A stretch of 64,000 nucleotides of DNA from Isoetes taiwanensis (Eukaryota; Streptophyta; Lycopodiopsida; Isoetales; Isoetaceae): assembly GCA_021234155.1 (NCBI GenBank), contig JAJEKV010000020.1, positions 2,157,275-2,221,274 on the forward strand, given 5' to 3'. The position numbers were made by a program, and so were the translations under genes. Every line of letters begins with the position of its first letter. Within the stretch, counting starts at the first letter, position 1. This document shows, piece by piece, positions 36,987-50,322 of this stretch. A model generated the notes under the pieces. It was given only the letters and a program-made list of their open reading frames with translations, made no database searches and had not been told where the DNA came from.

Positions 36987-37507
36987 AAAAAACCCGAGAA
37001 ATGAGCATGCACATACCTCTGCAACTCAGCCGGGATCCTCCAAAGTCCGGCCATCGCAAAGCAAGGGGCGCCATAGATCTTTGATATCGCCACGCCTAGC
37101 CGCTCAAGAACACCGAACGAACTTGTATCCCCTCCTTCAACCGGTAAGGGCTGCCTTCACACGCCTCATGACTTTAACTCGCTCCAAAGCAACAATACTG
37201 TTTGCAACACCGCATTTCTCCCTAATGCCATCGAAGGTCATCCCAATCTTCTCAACTCCCGATAAAGACTATGCAACTCCCGCCTCCTGCCGCACACGCA
37301 CGCCTACCAAAGACCTTAGCAAAACGCTTCACCCTCGACCAACGCAAGTCACCATACCGCATATACCCTTCGAGAGATGAAAAGGTATCAAGCCACAACT
37401 CCTCGCACTGGGCCGAAAATCCGCGATCGGCCCGTAAGCCGGGTGTTCAAACGGAACACCGTCCCGAGAAGGCCGAGAGGCAACCGCACCTGACCGACAA
37501 AACCCGA

Positions 37508-40500
37508 GGGTAATGATCAAAATGGAGGTAGATGTAGAATGTTACTCCGCCAAAGAGGGCACACCATCCAATGCGCATGGGGAAGCATAGCACCGGGTCA
37601 TGCCTAGCATACGCCCGCCCGCACTAATCACCTATTACAATAGGTGAAAGACAAGTCCCCAGGGACCTCAACCAAGGCCAAATCCTGCAACAAACGAGAC
37701 CACTGGTCCCTCTCAAATCCCTGCACAAGCTGGGTGCCAGAACCAGAGCGATCTTCTACTCGCTCTACCATATTGAAATCCCCTAACAACAACCAAGCAA
37801 CCTGCAACCCACCAAGGGCTCGCAACTTATTCCGGACTGTGGCCCACAAAGCACCCCGCTGAGAAGGCTGATTAGGGGCATAAACATTAACAATCCCCCA
37901 CTCTTGCCCGCCCTCCAACCACTTAATTATTGCCCACCGACCAAACCCATGCTGCTGCAGAGTATGTGACCTGCACATCCATCTTCCAAGCAATAAGAGT
38001 ACCCCCACTAGTCCGCCCAGAAGAAGAAGCAATAAAGCCAAACTGCCTACCAACCATATTCATGAGCCTGGACATATCACCCCTGTGACACTTATGCTCC
38101 TGAATGCAAACAATATCAGGACGCAACTGCCGAAGTGCCAAAGAAACACGGGCCCTCTTACTACTAGAGGACCGCACCCCCCGCACATTCCAACTGAGGA
38201 TCGACCTATTCATCCCAGAGGAGAAGTGTCCAGCCCCACATGCCTACCCACCAGGCCATCAGCCCACTCCACAGAGTCAGCATCTAGAGCCAGAGGATTA
38301 ATCACAGCAATGTGACCCACAGCCGCTCGTGATATTCCACTTCCAACACGTGTTGGAAGTCCCCCAGGCACCTCCACAAAGTCATGGGCCACAACTCGTG
38401 ATATTCCACTTCCAACACGTGTTGGAAGTCCCCCAGGCACCTCCATAGAGTCATGGGCCACACTAGTCTCTACCTCCAACCGGGTTGCTCCAGCCACCTC
38501 ATGCTCAGCACATAATTGCTCTTTGGGACATCCTCGCCAGGATCACTAGCCCCTCGCCACAACCCCCGTCCCTCGGATCTAGCCACAACCAAATCATCCG
38601 AGCCCTCCCCGAGCCACCACGTCCCCTAGCCCCGCCATCAAAGGGGCCCGGCCCGGCAAGCACTTTGCCCGGCCTCGTCCCACACCACCTCTCTCAACCA
38701 CACCACCTCGTCCAACTCCACTCCATCGCACCACGGAGTCCTCGCTGTGACCTCGAACCGAGGAATCCCGGGCCCCTGCATCAACACCTGCAACCCCTAC
38801 CACATCACAAGCACCCGGCAGGACTAGCGGGATCATCAACGGGGTCAAATGGTAGCACAATAGATGGAAACATCCGCCCGAATCTCGAGCCATTCAAAAG
38901 CTTCAATCGGAAAAGAAAATGCCGGGGACCACTACGCCTTTGGAAGAGAAGTGGGCACAGTCGCAGCAAAAGCGAGAGCAACCACGGATCTTGGGGACTG
39001 CACAATAGAATGAGCCAAATATACACCCGGCCATTGGCCATAGAAACCAAGAAATCGGGCACCATCGGTCGAGGAAGATCCTGAATCTGAACCAACACGG
39101 GATTTTAACCATTTGTCAAAAGAACCGGTGGACATTCTTTGGAATATAATACTGATACAACACATATGAATCACCTAACGTATCCACCCCCCGACTAACC
39201 AATTGCCGCACAGAAGACTCAGCCTCAAACATGATTAGGAAGAAATTATTTGGTAAGAATTTCAGGGACTGATACCTGGGCAAACCAATCCGCCTCAGAT
39301 GTCCAGCAAGCCAAGAGCGATCAGAAATGAGGGTAATGATCAGAAATGGAGGTAGACAGAATGTTACTCCGGCGCAAAGAGGGCACACCATCCAATGCGC
39401 ATGGGGAAGCATAGCACCGGTCATGCCTAGCATACGCCCGGCCCGCACCAATCTGCCTATTACAATAGGTGAAAGACAAGTCCCCAGGGACCTCAACCAA
39501 GGCCAAATCCTGCAACAAACGAGACCACTGGTCCCTCTCAAATCCCTGCACAAGCTGGGTGCCAGAACCAGAGCGATCTTCTACTCGCTCTACCATATTG
39601 AAATCCCCTAACAACAACCAAGCAACCCGCAACCCACCAAGGGCTGCAGAACTTATTCCTGGATCAGGCCCACAAAGCACCCCTTGACCGAGAAGGCTGA
39701 TTAGGGGCATAAACATTAACAATCCCCCACTCTTGCCCGCCCTCCAACCACTTAATTATTGCCCACCGACCAAACCTCATCACTTCAGCAGAGTATGTGA
39801 CCGCACATCCATCTTCCAAGCAATAAGAGTACCCCCCACTAGTCCGCCCGGAAGAAGAAGCAATAAAGCCAAACCGCCTACCAACCATATTCATGAGCCT
39901 GACATATCACCCCTCAGTGACACTTATGCTCCCCGAATGCAAACAATATCGACGAATCTGCCGGTGCCAAAAGAAACACGGGCCCTCTTACTACTAGAGG
40001 ACCGCACCCCGCACATTCCAACCGAGGATCGACCTATTCATCCCGGAGGAGAAGTGTCCAGCCCCACATGCCTACCCACCGTGCCATCAGCCCACTCCAA
40101 TCGAAGTCGAAGATCTAGAGCCGGAGGATTAATCACGCGGCAATGTGACCCACGGCCGCTCTCGTGATATTCCACTTCCAACACGTGTTGGAAGTCCCCT
40201 GTGCACCTCCACAAAGTCATGGGCCACAACTTCGTGATATTCCACTTCCAACACGTGTTGGAAGTCCCCTGTGCACCTCCATAGAGTCATGGGCCACACT
40301 AGTCTCTACCTCCAACCGGGTTGCTCCAGCCACCTCATGCTCAAGACATACCGCTCTTCGGGACATCCTCGGCCAGGGATCACCAGCCCCTCGCCACAAC
40401 CCCGTCCCCTCGATCTAGCCACAACCAAATCATCCGAGCCCTCCCCGAGCCACCACGCCCCTAGCCCCGCCATCAAAGGGCGGCCAGCGAGAAGCTTCGC

Positions 40501-41150
40501 CCCGCCTCGTCCCCACACCACCTCTCCCAACCACACCACCTCGCCCAACTCCACTCCACCGCACCACGGAGTCCTTCACCTGGACCTCCTCGAACCGAGG
40601 AATCCCGGGCCTCGCATCAACACCTCGCAACCCCTACCACATCACAAGCACCAGCCAGGACTAGCGGGATCATCACCGGGTCAAATGGTAGCACAATAGA
40701 TGGAAACATCCGCCGAATCTCAGAGCCATTCAAAAGCTTCAATCGGAAAAGAAAATGCCAGGGACCACTACGCACTGGAAGAGAAGTGGGCACAGGCTGC
40801 AAAGCAGGCAGAGCAACACAGATCTTGGGGACCTGCACAATAGAATGAGCCAAATATACACCCAGGCCATTGGCCATAGAAACCAAGAAATCGAGGGCAC
40901 CATCGGTCGAGGAAGATCCGAATCTGGAACCAACACGGATTTTAACCATTTGTCAAAGAACCGGTGGACATTGCTGGAATATAATACTGATACAACACAT
41001 ATGAATCACCTAACGTATCCACCCCCCGACTAACCAATTGCCGCACAGAAGACTCAGCCTCAAACATGATTAGGAAGAAATTATTTGGTAAGAATTTCGA
41101 GGATCTGACACTGGCAAACCAATCCGCCTCGGATGTCCAAAGAAGCCAAG
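37508..41150 (-). repeat. 1.82-kb tandem duplication inside the L1, with nested 69-bp tandem repeats
   Basis: Copy A 37508-39328 and copy B 39329-about 41150 align throughout. Both begin GGGTAATGATCA(A/G)AA and contain the same endonuclease and ORF1 pieces. Within each copy a 69-bp unit, with the palindrome CTTCCAACACGTGTTGGAAG, is present twice (38328-38465 in A; about 40163-40300 in B). In the minus frame it codes for 23-residue repeats (VAHD..EVPGGLPTRVGSGIS). Confidence 0.85.
37628..38213 (-). pseudogene. L1 apurinic-type endonuclease domain (copy A)
   Basis: Starts MNRSILSWNVRGV, then PDIVCIQEHK (catalytic Glu of the EEP family), GRTSGGTLIAWK, and after a frameshift WGIVNVYAPNQPSQRGALW and WLLLGDFNMVERVEDRSG. 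These are the usual L1 endonuclease words. A second, more damaged copy lies at about 39469-40030. Confidence 0.8.
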
Positions 41151-41904
41151 AGCTAAACCTCCTCGTGTCCAATATGTAACCCGTGAAATAGCCCAACACC
41201 GCAAATGAAACTAGATTCTCAATGGTCCGAACATGCCCGGTATGATCAATATCTATCCATGGAGTCTCCGGAAGAGTCACGCAAGTCAACAGAGTGATGA
41301 TCCTCCACAAACTTCGAGCTTCTTGAACACGGGCGGTTCTACACTCCCGAGCCTTGCGCTTAATCCAATCTGAAAACCCCTACCGAAAGTGATGCGAAAG
41401 CAACAAGTGTCATTGCTCCGCCAAAGTAGGCGCCGACAGATTTGGGGCTGCCACCGCACCCCGAGAGGTATCCGAGAGGCACCCCAGGAGACACATCAGC
41501 TACATGCACCCTAGAAGAGGGCATCACCAGCAAGTGATTCCTTCCCAAGCACAGGCGAGGGGCATCACAGATGCAGCCTTTCCAAGGGGCATGCTTGATG
41601 GAATCAAGACCGGAGTCTCCAAAACACAATCTACTTGGGTCTCAGAATTATATTGAGAGGAAGAGCAATCCACATACCTCTCAACCGAAGGGGATTCCAA
41701 GAGCTCCCTCATCTCTGCCACCAATTGCATGCCACTTCCTACAGCCCGCGCCTCTTCATGCATGCTGAGACCCACGCCCTTCCCCTTTACTGGAGGATTC
41801 TTTCTCCTCGCCATCTCCCTTGGCTTCAGCCCCAAGCCATGAGGCTCAATCGAGCCCCCATCAGCCTGTCTGGCAGGAGCCATGTCATCCGGACCAGTCC
41901 GCAA

Positions 41905-44102
41905 ATCAGCTGTTTGCAGCAACCAGCATTGAGATGGATTCTTGGGGTGAGCAAGTCTTCATTTTACAGATACTGGGAGCAGGTTAGAAAAGGGCACAGT
42001 TTGTTCCAACATGGTAATGCACTCACTTTGAAACCTAGAGCAAATACTCTCAAGGCCATTGCAGTCTTCGAGAGCTTTGTGAGATACATGTCTCAATCTA
42101 TGCCCCACAAGTCGAAGGTGAACGAGCACGGTGTGCGAGTGGTGCAAAGAGTGTTGCCACAACACTATATCCAAAAGGAGTGCCTTAAGGAGGTCAACTC
42201 CATCCTAGAAACTATTGGAGGTAGGCCTCTTTCTCAATCACATTTCAGCAAGTTATGGAGCACTCACTTCTCAGACGTGAGTGTCCTACAACACATGCCA
42301 TTCTCAAAGTGCAACACTTGCATTCAACTCAAGGATACACTTGCATCAACTGCAATAGAGAAAGAAAGAATGGCAATTAGGGAGCAATTTGCAGATCACC
42401 AAAGGGACCAAATATCATGTAGACAGTTGTATTGCAGTGGAGAACATTTTCTGAGATGCAACCGGACAAATTTTTGTGTATAATTCATGATAAGATGGAC
42501 CAACACAAGACTTTCTTGCCAAAGCTAGATCCTTTACCCAAGCGTTGTCAAAATGCTTTTCAGATGAAAGTAAGTCCGGTGTATTAACACATGGTCATGG
42601 AACCGGAACATATGGTCATTTTGTGCTTGATCTATGGAGAGATGATCCAAACTTCCATGTGAGCTCTATTTTCAAGTGCCCGAGAACACTAGAGAAAGGA
42701 TCGATAGAAGGGAGGAGGTATTCCCCTTCAAAGACCCATTTTTGAGGCTTTGATGGATGATCAACCGCTTTGTTACCAAAGGCGAGATAAAAAGCTCACA
42801 TCCAAGGTGTCTAGTGAATCAAGGAGGACTTGGGATGATTTCCCCTTACTTGAGAAATCAACTTGCGAGGAGCTATGTGTTCAGTTGGACAACCTGTTGG
42901 AAAGAAAACAAGAATAGATGGATGTTTGGGGCAATGTCATACTTGGACAAAGGCGGGGGAGTATTCAAAGTTGTGAAAGTGGGATTCATGATGGTTGGGC
43001 ATACACATGATGATATAGATGGATTCTTTGGAACTTTCTCCACCAAGCTCAAGAGAGAAAAACGTGACCACTCTCCACGAACTAATGGATGTGTTTGAGA
43101 GCTGCATTGACCCCAACCCAATGGCTTTCTTGATGGATGAGGTTGCAGATTGGAAATCATTTGTAGAAGGATACTTGCTAGATGGTAAGGACCAGGTTAT
43201 TGGGACACACAAAGCCACTTCAGTTCAAGTTTTGGGTTAGGGATGGAATACCAATCATGCAATATAAGTGGAGACCAGTGACAAGTTGTGGATGCCCAGT
43301 ACAAGGTATCGAGTTGTGGCAAAGGGTGTTCTGGCGGTGAAGTTCTCATTCCTAAAGGGCAGCCAAAACCACTACCTCCCTTCAAGACAGTCAAAGACTC
43401 TAGCCACCGGGTGAAGGGCATCAAGGATTACATAACACACCGGGATGATGTTCAAAATGGAAAGCACATCTCCACTCTTAAGAAAAATCAAATGGACTCC
43501 CTAATCAAGCAATCTTGGGAGAAAGTTGTGACATGCTTGGAAACCCGAACAGCCCATGTGGGAGGGAGCTAAGAGACGGGTTCTTGCCGTCAAAGATGGG
43601 AGGGTTCTCAAGGTGCAAGCACGTCTAAGAATGCTCACTTGGGTCCCAACAAGGGTTCCAAGTGGTTTGTGGGAAGTAAGGCCTCAAAGCCAAGTGGTTT
43701 GATCTTCCCGAGTGGGATCCCTTTGAGGACATCAAGGAAGGATACTTTGTGCTAGTAAGGCCTGATGATGAGGACTGTCCAATATGGTTAGGGGTGGCAC
43801 TCTCCTCGATGTAACCACCACTATGCCCGAAGGAGAGGAGTTGCGCCCGGATTCCAAATTCAATATTGGGAGCCTATTGGGAGACACAAGAAGGGCAACT
43901 TGAAGGAGCAATACACCGACTCTTGGGAGAAGAAGTGGAGGGCAAATCATGCTGACCATAAAGGAGGGGAATTGGTGGAGTGTGTGGTATGGTCATATCC
44001 AAGTTCTCACATTGCAAAGGACAACACACACAAGATCCCAAGAAGGGAGATGGACAAGGCCATGAGCAACCTCCATGCTATATCCCTGTATGAGGGTACA
44101 TA
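41905..44102 (+). pseudogene. DUF7869-type transposon-like protein, frameshifted
   Basis: The first part (to 42483) reads LGVSKSSFYRYWEQVRKG, then LPQHYIQKECLKEV, FSKLWSTHF, and KCNTCIQLKDTL with a CxxC. After frameshifts: THGHGTGTYGHFVLDLW (42600), WKENKNRWMFGAMSYLD (42900), and GVFKVVKVGFMMVGHTHDDID (about 42959-43018). The block with ENKNR and VGHTHxDID is the hallmark of the multicopy DUF7869 proteins found in non-seed plants and many animals; their role is unsettled, but a transposase is suspected. The tail (43900-44100) reads WEKKWRANHADHKGGELVE. Broken by several shifts. It abuts the 5' end of the L1. Confidence 0.65.
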
Positions 44103-44389
44103 ATATTGAGAAGTTTGAAAACTTTCTCAACTAGTGGTTTGTAAAATTTATGAGGAAAACAAGTAACCCAATTCTATGTGTGTCATGTGTAATTCTATTC
44201 AAGCAATCAATTCAGAAATTTCTTTTATGGTGTGTGAGTCCCATTTTCAGTCCGAGTCCCAAAATTCAAGATTTGTCCCACTTTAATTAAATACGACTTT
44301 TATGCCTGATATGATCAAGGCTATTATAATGGTATAGTTGCTAATTTTCTTCAATTGCGGAGAACTAATTTGTTGGATAGTGCAGTATC

Positions 44390-47117
44390 AGACCATATCC
44401 ACAATGGTTCTCTACTGCACAACCTTCCTGTCGAAGAGCTACAACAACTTACTGCAAACTCAATACTAAGCACCGAAGGATAGTGAATTCCTTGCAGGTT
44501 GTAGGAATGTCTGGTCTCAAAAATTCTCTCGTATTGGTGGTATGGCTGGTGTTGTCGCTGCTCTTAGGGATGTCAAATCCTTTGCAAAGCAAAGGGGTCA
44601 TGCGCATGTGGTCCAGGCTAGAGACCAATTAACCGAGTTGTATCAGAAATCTCTTGCCTCTTCTTCTAGTATTAAGAAGAAAGCAATCTTAATGGAGATT
44701 GAAACCATTGAGCAGCTCATATGAACCAAACTAGGATAAAGGCTGGACTGGAATGGTTTAGGTCTGATGATAGATGCTCTCACTTCTTTTTTGCGGGCTG
44801 CTAAGAGAAGGCGTATGATGGCCTCTATTAACTTCCTTATTTTGCATGATGGTTCGGAGATTTTTGAGCTAGTCCTTCTTTGCCAAACATCAGCTACCCT
44901 TTCATGAGCATACACAATCTGCAGTCTTGTCGAAGGTATACCCCATAATGTCCGCAGAGCAACGTGCACACCTAGAATAAGATGTCACCATCAATGACTT
45001 ACATTCAACTGCGTATCTTTTAAAGAAAGACAAATGCCCTAGTTTAGATGGTCTTTCAGTGGGATTTTCTCAGAAATATTAGGATTAGTTGGGTTGCAAT
45101 CTCTACAATACTTTTTGTGAGTTTTATAGGTTCAAAAGTTTGGATAAAATTCTAAATGCTGACTGCATTTCTCTTATTCCTAACTGTAAGGAGCCGAAAA
45201 CAATATACGACTGACATCCTATTACATTACTGTATTCTCTATTATAAAATATTTGCTAAGGCCCTTGCAGATAAAGTATGTGATGTCTTGGTTGATTCAT
45301 TAGCTCCGCTTTTATTTACAATAGTAGCTGATGTCCTTTCACATTTACTTGCTAAGATAGTCCAAGATGGGATCGTGCAGGGTCTTACTATAGAGGGATG
45401 GTTCACTGGAAATTTGTAACCAGTATGTCGATGATATATTCCTCTTTCTTGTTGCTGATTTGGACAATCTTCAGAATGCAAAGCTTCTTCTTGATACTTT
45501 TTCCTTAGCATCTGGAGTTCTTGTTGGTTGGCTGAAGTGTTTTACCTCATGGACGCTTCATGATGTAGTGCCTCCTTGTGTTGTTGATTTCCCATGGACG
45601 GTGCTGCCTCATGTGAAGGCTACTAAACTTCTCGGTATTCCTGTGGGAATTACTGCTAAGCTTTCTATGTCAGCGCGGATAACTGTTGCTAAGAATGTAT
45701 TAAGTACTCTTATGTTTATATGGCTTCTGCTCTTCTGGCTTCTTGGGCAAAATTTCAGGTAATAGTTACCATTGTCTGTAACTTTATCTGGGGTGGGAAA
45801 GCATGTTGCAATGAAGATTGCATGGTCCAAATGCACTAGGACAAAATGGCTTGGGTATGATAGACTTCCATTTACAAAGTAAGATTATGATTTCTAAGTT
45901 CATCCGGAGGATTCTTAAGGATATGTTTGATTCACCTGGATCGCAGTTGGTGAAACAGTCGCTTGCATATTATGTTCCTTTTGGAAAAGCTTCATTAAAA
46001 TCTCTTCTTTCTTGGAGTCTCTTTTATCAGATACCCCCCTTTTCTTAATGCCTCCCTTTTTCTAAAAGGCTTGTTGGAGCCTTGGAAGACGGTACAAACT
46101 TTATTTCGTCTATTGCCTGTCATCAGCTATGTGCTCCTTGTTGCTAGGTACCTGTGGAAAATAATCTCCCGCTTTGTGCCTCAGTTCATCCATTGACTTA
46201 GCGATGTTGGAGGTCAGCAGGAATCTTAACTGTTGCGGCATGGTATGATTCTGGTCAGTTAGTGATCTAGGAGGGCTTTCAAACAAATTCTTGTTGTCTC
46301 GATGGGGCAGACCTATTTGGCAAAAGGTCGTTGTTACTCTGCCACTTATTGCTCCAGAGCCTATTGAAGAGTGCACGTGGATCTCCCACCAAAGTTTTCA
46401 CAAGCACGTGCTCTGAACTCTATGTATAAGCTACTTATTAATGGCGATATCCTTTCACCATCCACTAAGTGGTCCCTTCAGCTCCTGCCTCATAGTTGAA
46501 GATGTGTGCGGACTTGGGCTTGGGATAAACTACTTCATCATAAGATGGTTGTGATGTGGTGGCAGATTCTCCATATGTCAATGTGCTTGTCCACAGATTT
46601 GATCCTCGAGTGTCAGCATTCTGCCCACTGTACAAGCAAAGGGACAAGATTATTGAGTACTGTTTCTTTTTGTGTGACCACCTTTAGCCAGTTTGATCTT
46701 GGCTGCTTTGTCTTTTTCATGTGATATTGGCAAGTTAGAAGTCTCTTGGCTATTTATCTGAATACTTGGAATAAGTTGCGAAGTCAGGCCTTTCACTTGG
46801 CATCAGGATGATGGTTGTGGTCTATCTGGACGCGCAGAAGATTGTGTATTTTTAAGGGCTTGGATACTCCTCCTGTCGTTGTCCTCCAGGACGCTCAAGA
46901 TAGAATTGCTAAGGCCTACCATTGCTCTTTGCTTGCTCCTATCAAGCATCAATTGATCTTTGAGACTTATTTGAGTGTATTGTCTTTATGCATAGGTTCG
47001 TGATCCTACTCAGTAGATCATGATTGTCCTCTGAGATTTTAATCCGGCCTATGCAGTTGGATCTATCTTTTGGCTTAAACTTTCAATATAGTACATCCTT
47101 CAAAATAAATAAAAAAT
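44390..47117 (+). mobile_element. Second L1-type LINE fragment (plus strand), decayed
   Basis: Plus-strand pieces match L1 pol between endonuclease and the end: DVKSFAKQRGHAHVVQARDQ (44,570), FLRAAKRRRMMASINF (44,790), FAKALADKV (45,250), APLLFTIVADVLSHLL (45,310), FSLASGVLVGWLKCF (45,500), MSARITVAKNVL (45,670), NFIWGGKACC (45,780), then the zinc-knuckle-like end and WSIWTRRRLCIFKG (46,815). It ends with an A-rich tail near 47,100-47,117. Same family type as the 34-42 kb L1, with many stops. Confidence 0.8.
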
Positions 47118-49234
47118 ATTTGTACCGTGCTTCCTTAGATGTGGATTCATATTTTCGAAGGATGGTTCATTCACTAGAGACCCATCTCTTTCCAGTTCTT
47201 AAAGCTCAAAAATATTGGAGGATACTAAAAAGCCAAAGTTCTCTTCATGACATGGGCAATGTCACTGGCATTTTCAAGATTAATTATCTAGGTGACTAAC
47301 TGTGGTACAATGCTGACTATTTATATTGTAATTTTATAGTCGTTTCGAAATTTAAATTGCTATGAAAAACTTGAATTCAAATAGTCTTTTAGTTTATTAG
47401 ACAATATATAGATAGACTAGTAACGGGTGCCCGACGTTGCCGAGCATAAATATGGTTTTATTTTTGAAATTGAACTTAAGTCCTTGCTTTCGCAAATGTG
47501 TTGCCTTTTGTAGCATTCGAATAATTAGTTGTTTCTTCTATATGTTCTACAAACCTTCACTTTTTGGACTTGATACTAAATAGGGGCATTAATGTATGTT
47601 GTGTGTTGGACAATGGACTTGCACTAAAAGATGGGCATTAATATATGTTGTATAACCGAAATCAGAATTCTGAGTAATTGCGAAGGAAAGTAGAGCTATA
47701 GGTTTATCTCTCTTAGTTATTGGATGAATGTATTGAGTCGATATATATGATTATTAAGTTTTGTAAATTTTTCTGATCATTGTCAGGCTTTGGCAATGAA
47801 AGCGTTACATTGGAGTTGGTATAGCGCGTTGGGAAGGGGATGGAGAGATATCAATTTAATTTTGTATTTTTAGTAGTATAGAGAATTTTGTAAATTTAAA
47901 ATTGATCTTAGATTTTGGAGAGAGAAAGGGAGGGGTTGATTAAAAAGCATGAAGGTTTCATTTGGCGAGAAGGCTTGGAACGGTCATAGGGTAGGGGATA
48001 GGATCTAAGAGTAAAGAAAATCCATGGGAGAGGTCATAGAAAAGGAGATGTGGATTGGACCCGGAATTTAAGCTTTCTAAAATAATAATTATAAATACAT
48101 TTCTTCAAGAATGTTGCACATATGCACTGCATGTTACAAAATAAGGTTGATCTATGATGATGCAAAAAAACTTGATGGGATATAAGTTCTTTTGCACGCA
48201 CTATATTCTATAGAGATGCTCCATCTTTGCAATTTCGAGTGGACATAAAGAACTTGTTAATGTTACCTGCTATCGATCAATGCTAATGGGGCCAGTCCGT
48301 TTTTCATTGTGGTTCATTTTTATATTCTTTGCGGTTCACATCATGGGAGTTAGCAATGGCGCCTCTAAACTATGTCATAGTCGGCACTGAATTTCATAAG
48401 CTCTTTGAATCTTATAGTTGCAACACTGATATTAATGATGCATGATAAGTTTGTACATACCAATAAGGTACACTTTCGTTAGTAACACAAAAATGGCACA
48501 CCTTTGTTATTAAAGCCAAAATACCATGAAACAAATAGCAACATATTATTGAGATAGATGATGTTGCTTTTCCATTGGCATAAACAATATCGTGTGAGCA
48601 TGTGCCTAATGCAAATGAACTTCAAAATTTCGATTTTCCAGATTGGCAAATACATGGTAGAGAGGAACCTATGGTTTATGTTTTGCATAGATAAGTAAAA
48701 GTATTAGTGTGAAAGATAGATGTTTGGGCATCTCTTAATTATTTGGTATGCCATTGACTTGTCAGCACAAATAACATGTGGAGACATTCTCGGAAAGCAT
48801 AGACTCAAACAATGAAAGATCTATCCCAAAAAAATTGAATCAAGGGGAACAATATGTGTCATAGCGACAGGATGATATAGTTCTCATGTGTATTTTCATT
48901 TCATCTTGCATCTAAGCTATCCACCACAATCGTGGTCCTCACCCTTTTAAACCAATATTTTGCAACATAATAGGCATTTGTTGTTCCGCACACATTTTTT
49001 GTTTTCTCGGGCAAAAATCTACTTTCTAGATCGAATCCTCAATTCCAACATCTTAAGCAGGCTCCTACGTAATGGCTTTGATACAGACCCTAAATGACAT
49101 ATGGAATGAAATAATATTTGTCCAAAGAAACCATGGCTGATAATGGGGGTCAAGCTCACAACCAAGAATCGACGCTCAGGTCTTCCGGAATTGATCCAGA
49201 ATTGCAAGGAATACCCCGAATCTCACAAAAAGGC
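47118..49234. other. AT-rich spacer without supported gene
   Basis: Stops in all frames over most of it. Short open stretches (e.g. 47,024-47,299 plus) lack motifs. Nothing recognised. Confidence 0.25.
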
Positions 49235-49372
49235 TTTTTAGTTATTCATTTCCGATCCATATCTTTCCGAATTACCTTGTTTTTTATTAGCCAGCTATTT
49301 CCATTTTTAGTTATTCATTTCCGATCCCTATCTTCCCAAGTTACCTTGTTTTTTATTAGCCAGCTATTTCCA
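49235..49372. repeat. 69-bp tandem duplication
   Basis: TTTTAGTTATTCATTTCCGA... to ...CCAGCTATTTCCA at 49235-49303 and again 49304-49372, with about four differences. It is in an open plus frame, giving a 23-residue repeat, but no gene is supported. Confidence 0.85.
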
Positions 49373-50138
49373 GAAGAAAAAAGGGGTCTTTCCATCTATA
49401 TAAATATTTGAAGAAATTTGAACATTGGAGCCAACCTTGCTAAAGCCGTTGTTTCTGTCTATAGCATTCGACCCAGCTCTGTTCAGAGTCTTTATCCATG
49501 TCTAAGCTTTCAGAAACACTTGCCATAGCCGCTGAAACCCTTGCCATCAGCCATAGCCGCTGTTCTTTGATGATTTTGAAGTATGATCCTTTGTACATGA
49601 ACTGCTATTTGGAACCACAACATCAACGATAATGTTATTTCTTCTCGGCATCAAAGATAATGTTATTTCTGCAGAAAAGAAGGCAGACAAAATGTTTCTA
49701 ATTGCACGGTCATTTTATGGTGTATCAAACCAATCATTGCCTCTAGATGCGTTTGTTGAATGCTTACATTCCAACCATGCATATATAGAAAAGTTAAACA
49801 TTATCCAAAGATACAAAGTTACAGAGTAGCACATACCACATGAACTTCACCGTTCCGGAAGAGAAGCAAACTGCAAATTTGTTTAAAATACTTAATGTGA
49901 TGCATAATAGCAAGCCATTTCTGCCCCAAGCAAGAAGAAAGCTTCTTGCAAAATCTTGTACGACCAATTCTTTCGTCGACCCGCAATATAAAATAGAATA
50001 TAAGATTCCACCTTGCAAACAACAGAAAGAATGATATTCAAGCTGAAAAGGAACACGTTGATATCCCTCAAAGAGCAAAATATTAGTGACCTCCTTAAAT
50101 TCAAGATGTTAAAAGAAATATGCTAGGTAACAGTAAAC

Positions 50139-50322
50139 CAACACAAAATTGTTGCAAGTCCAATCCAATTATATTTTCCCACAACTCAAAGAGCATATTT
50201 TCTCAAGGTCCAAAGGAGAAACGTATTTGTCAACACAAAATTGTTGCAGGTCCAATCCAATTATATTTTCCCACAACTCAAAGAGCATATTTTCTCAAGG
50301 TGCAAAGGAGAAACGTATTTGT
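50139..50322. repeat. 92-bp tandem duplication
   Basis: CAACACAAAATTGTTGCA... to ...GAGAAACGTATTTGT at 50139-50230 and 50231-50322, differing at only about two bases, so recent. Between 49,373 and 51,125 no gene is assigned; a minus-strand stretch at 50,022-49,836 ends at a donor-like GTATGTG and could be an exon of the gene candidate at 51-52 kb. Confidence 0.9.

Larger units (their letters stand above)
34301..41922 (-). mobile_element. L1-type LINE, decayed, with internal tandem duplication
   Basis: Minus-strand non-LTR retrotransposon, GC-rich relative to its surroundings. The T-run at 34301-34313 is its poly(A) tail. Reading 5' to 3' (high to low coordinates): ORF1-like part (DUF4283-type block FLPNNFFLIMFEAE near 41090 and again near 39240), AP-type endonuclease (38213 downward), RT (36986-35600) and a C-terminal region (35200-34430). 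Many frameshifts and stops. The ORF1-to-endonuclease segment exists twice in tandem (37508-39328 and 39329-41150), so the element is longer than a standard L1. Confidence 0.85.

Noticed and set aside
38328-38465. Repeat pairs that could suggest a CRISPR-like array
   Set aside because: Only two adjoining 69-bp units without spacers, inside a LINE of a eukaryote; they are tandem repeats.
34430-41000. Many long open frames on the plus strand across the GC-rich block
   Set aside because: They are antisense shadows of the minus-strand L1; proline/serine/arginine-rich with no family match.
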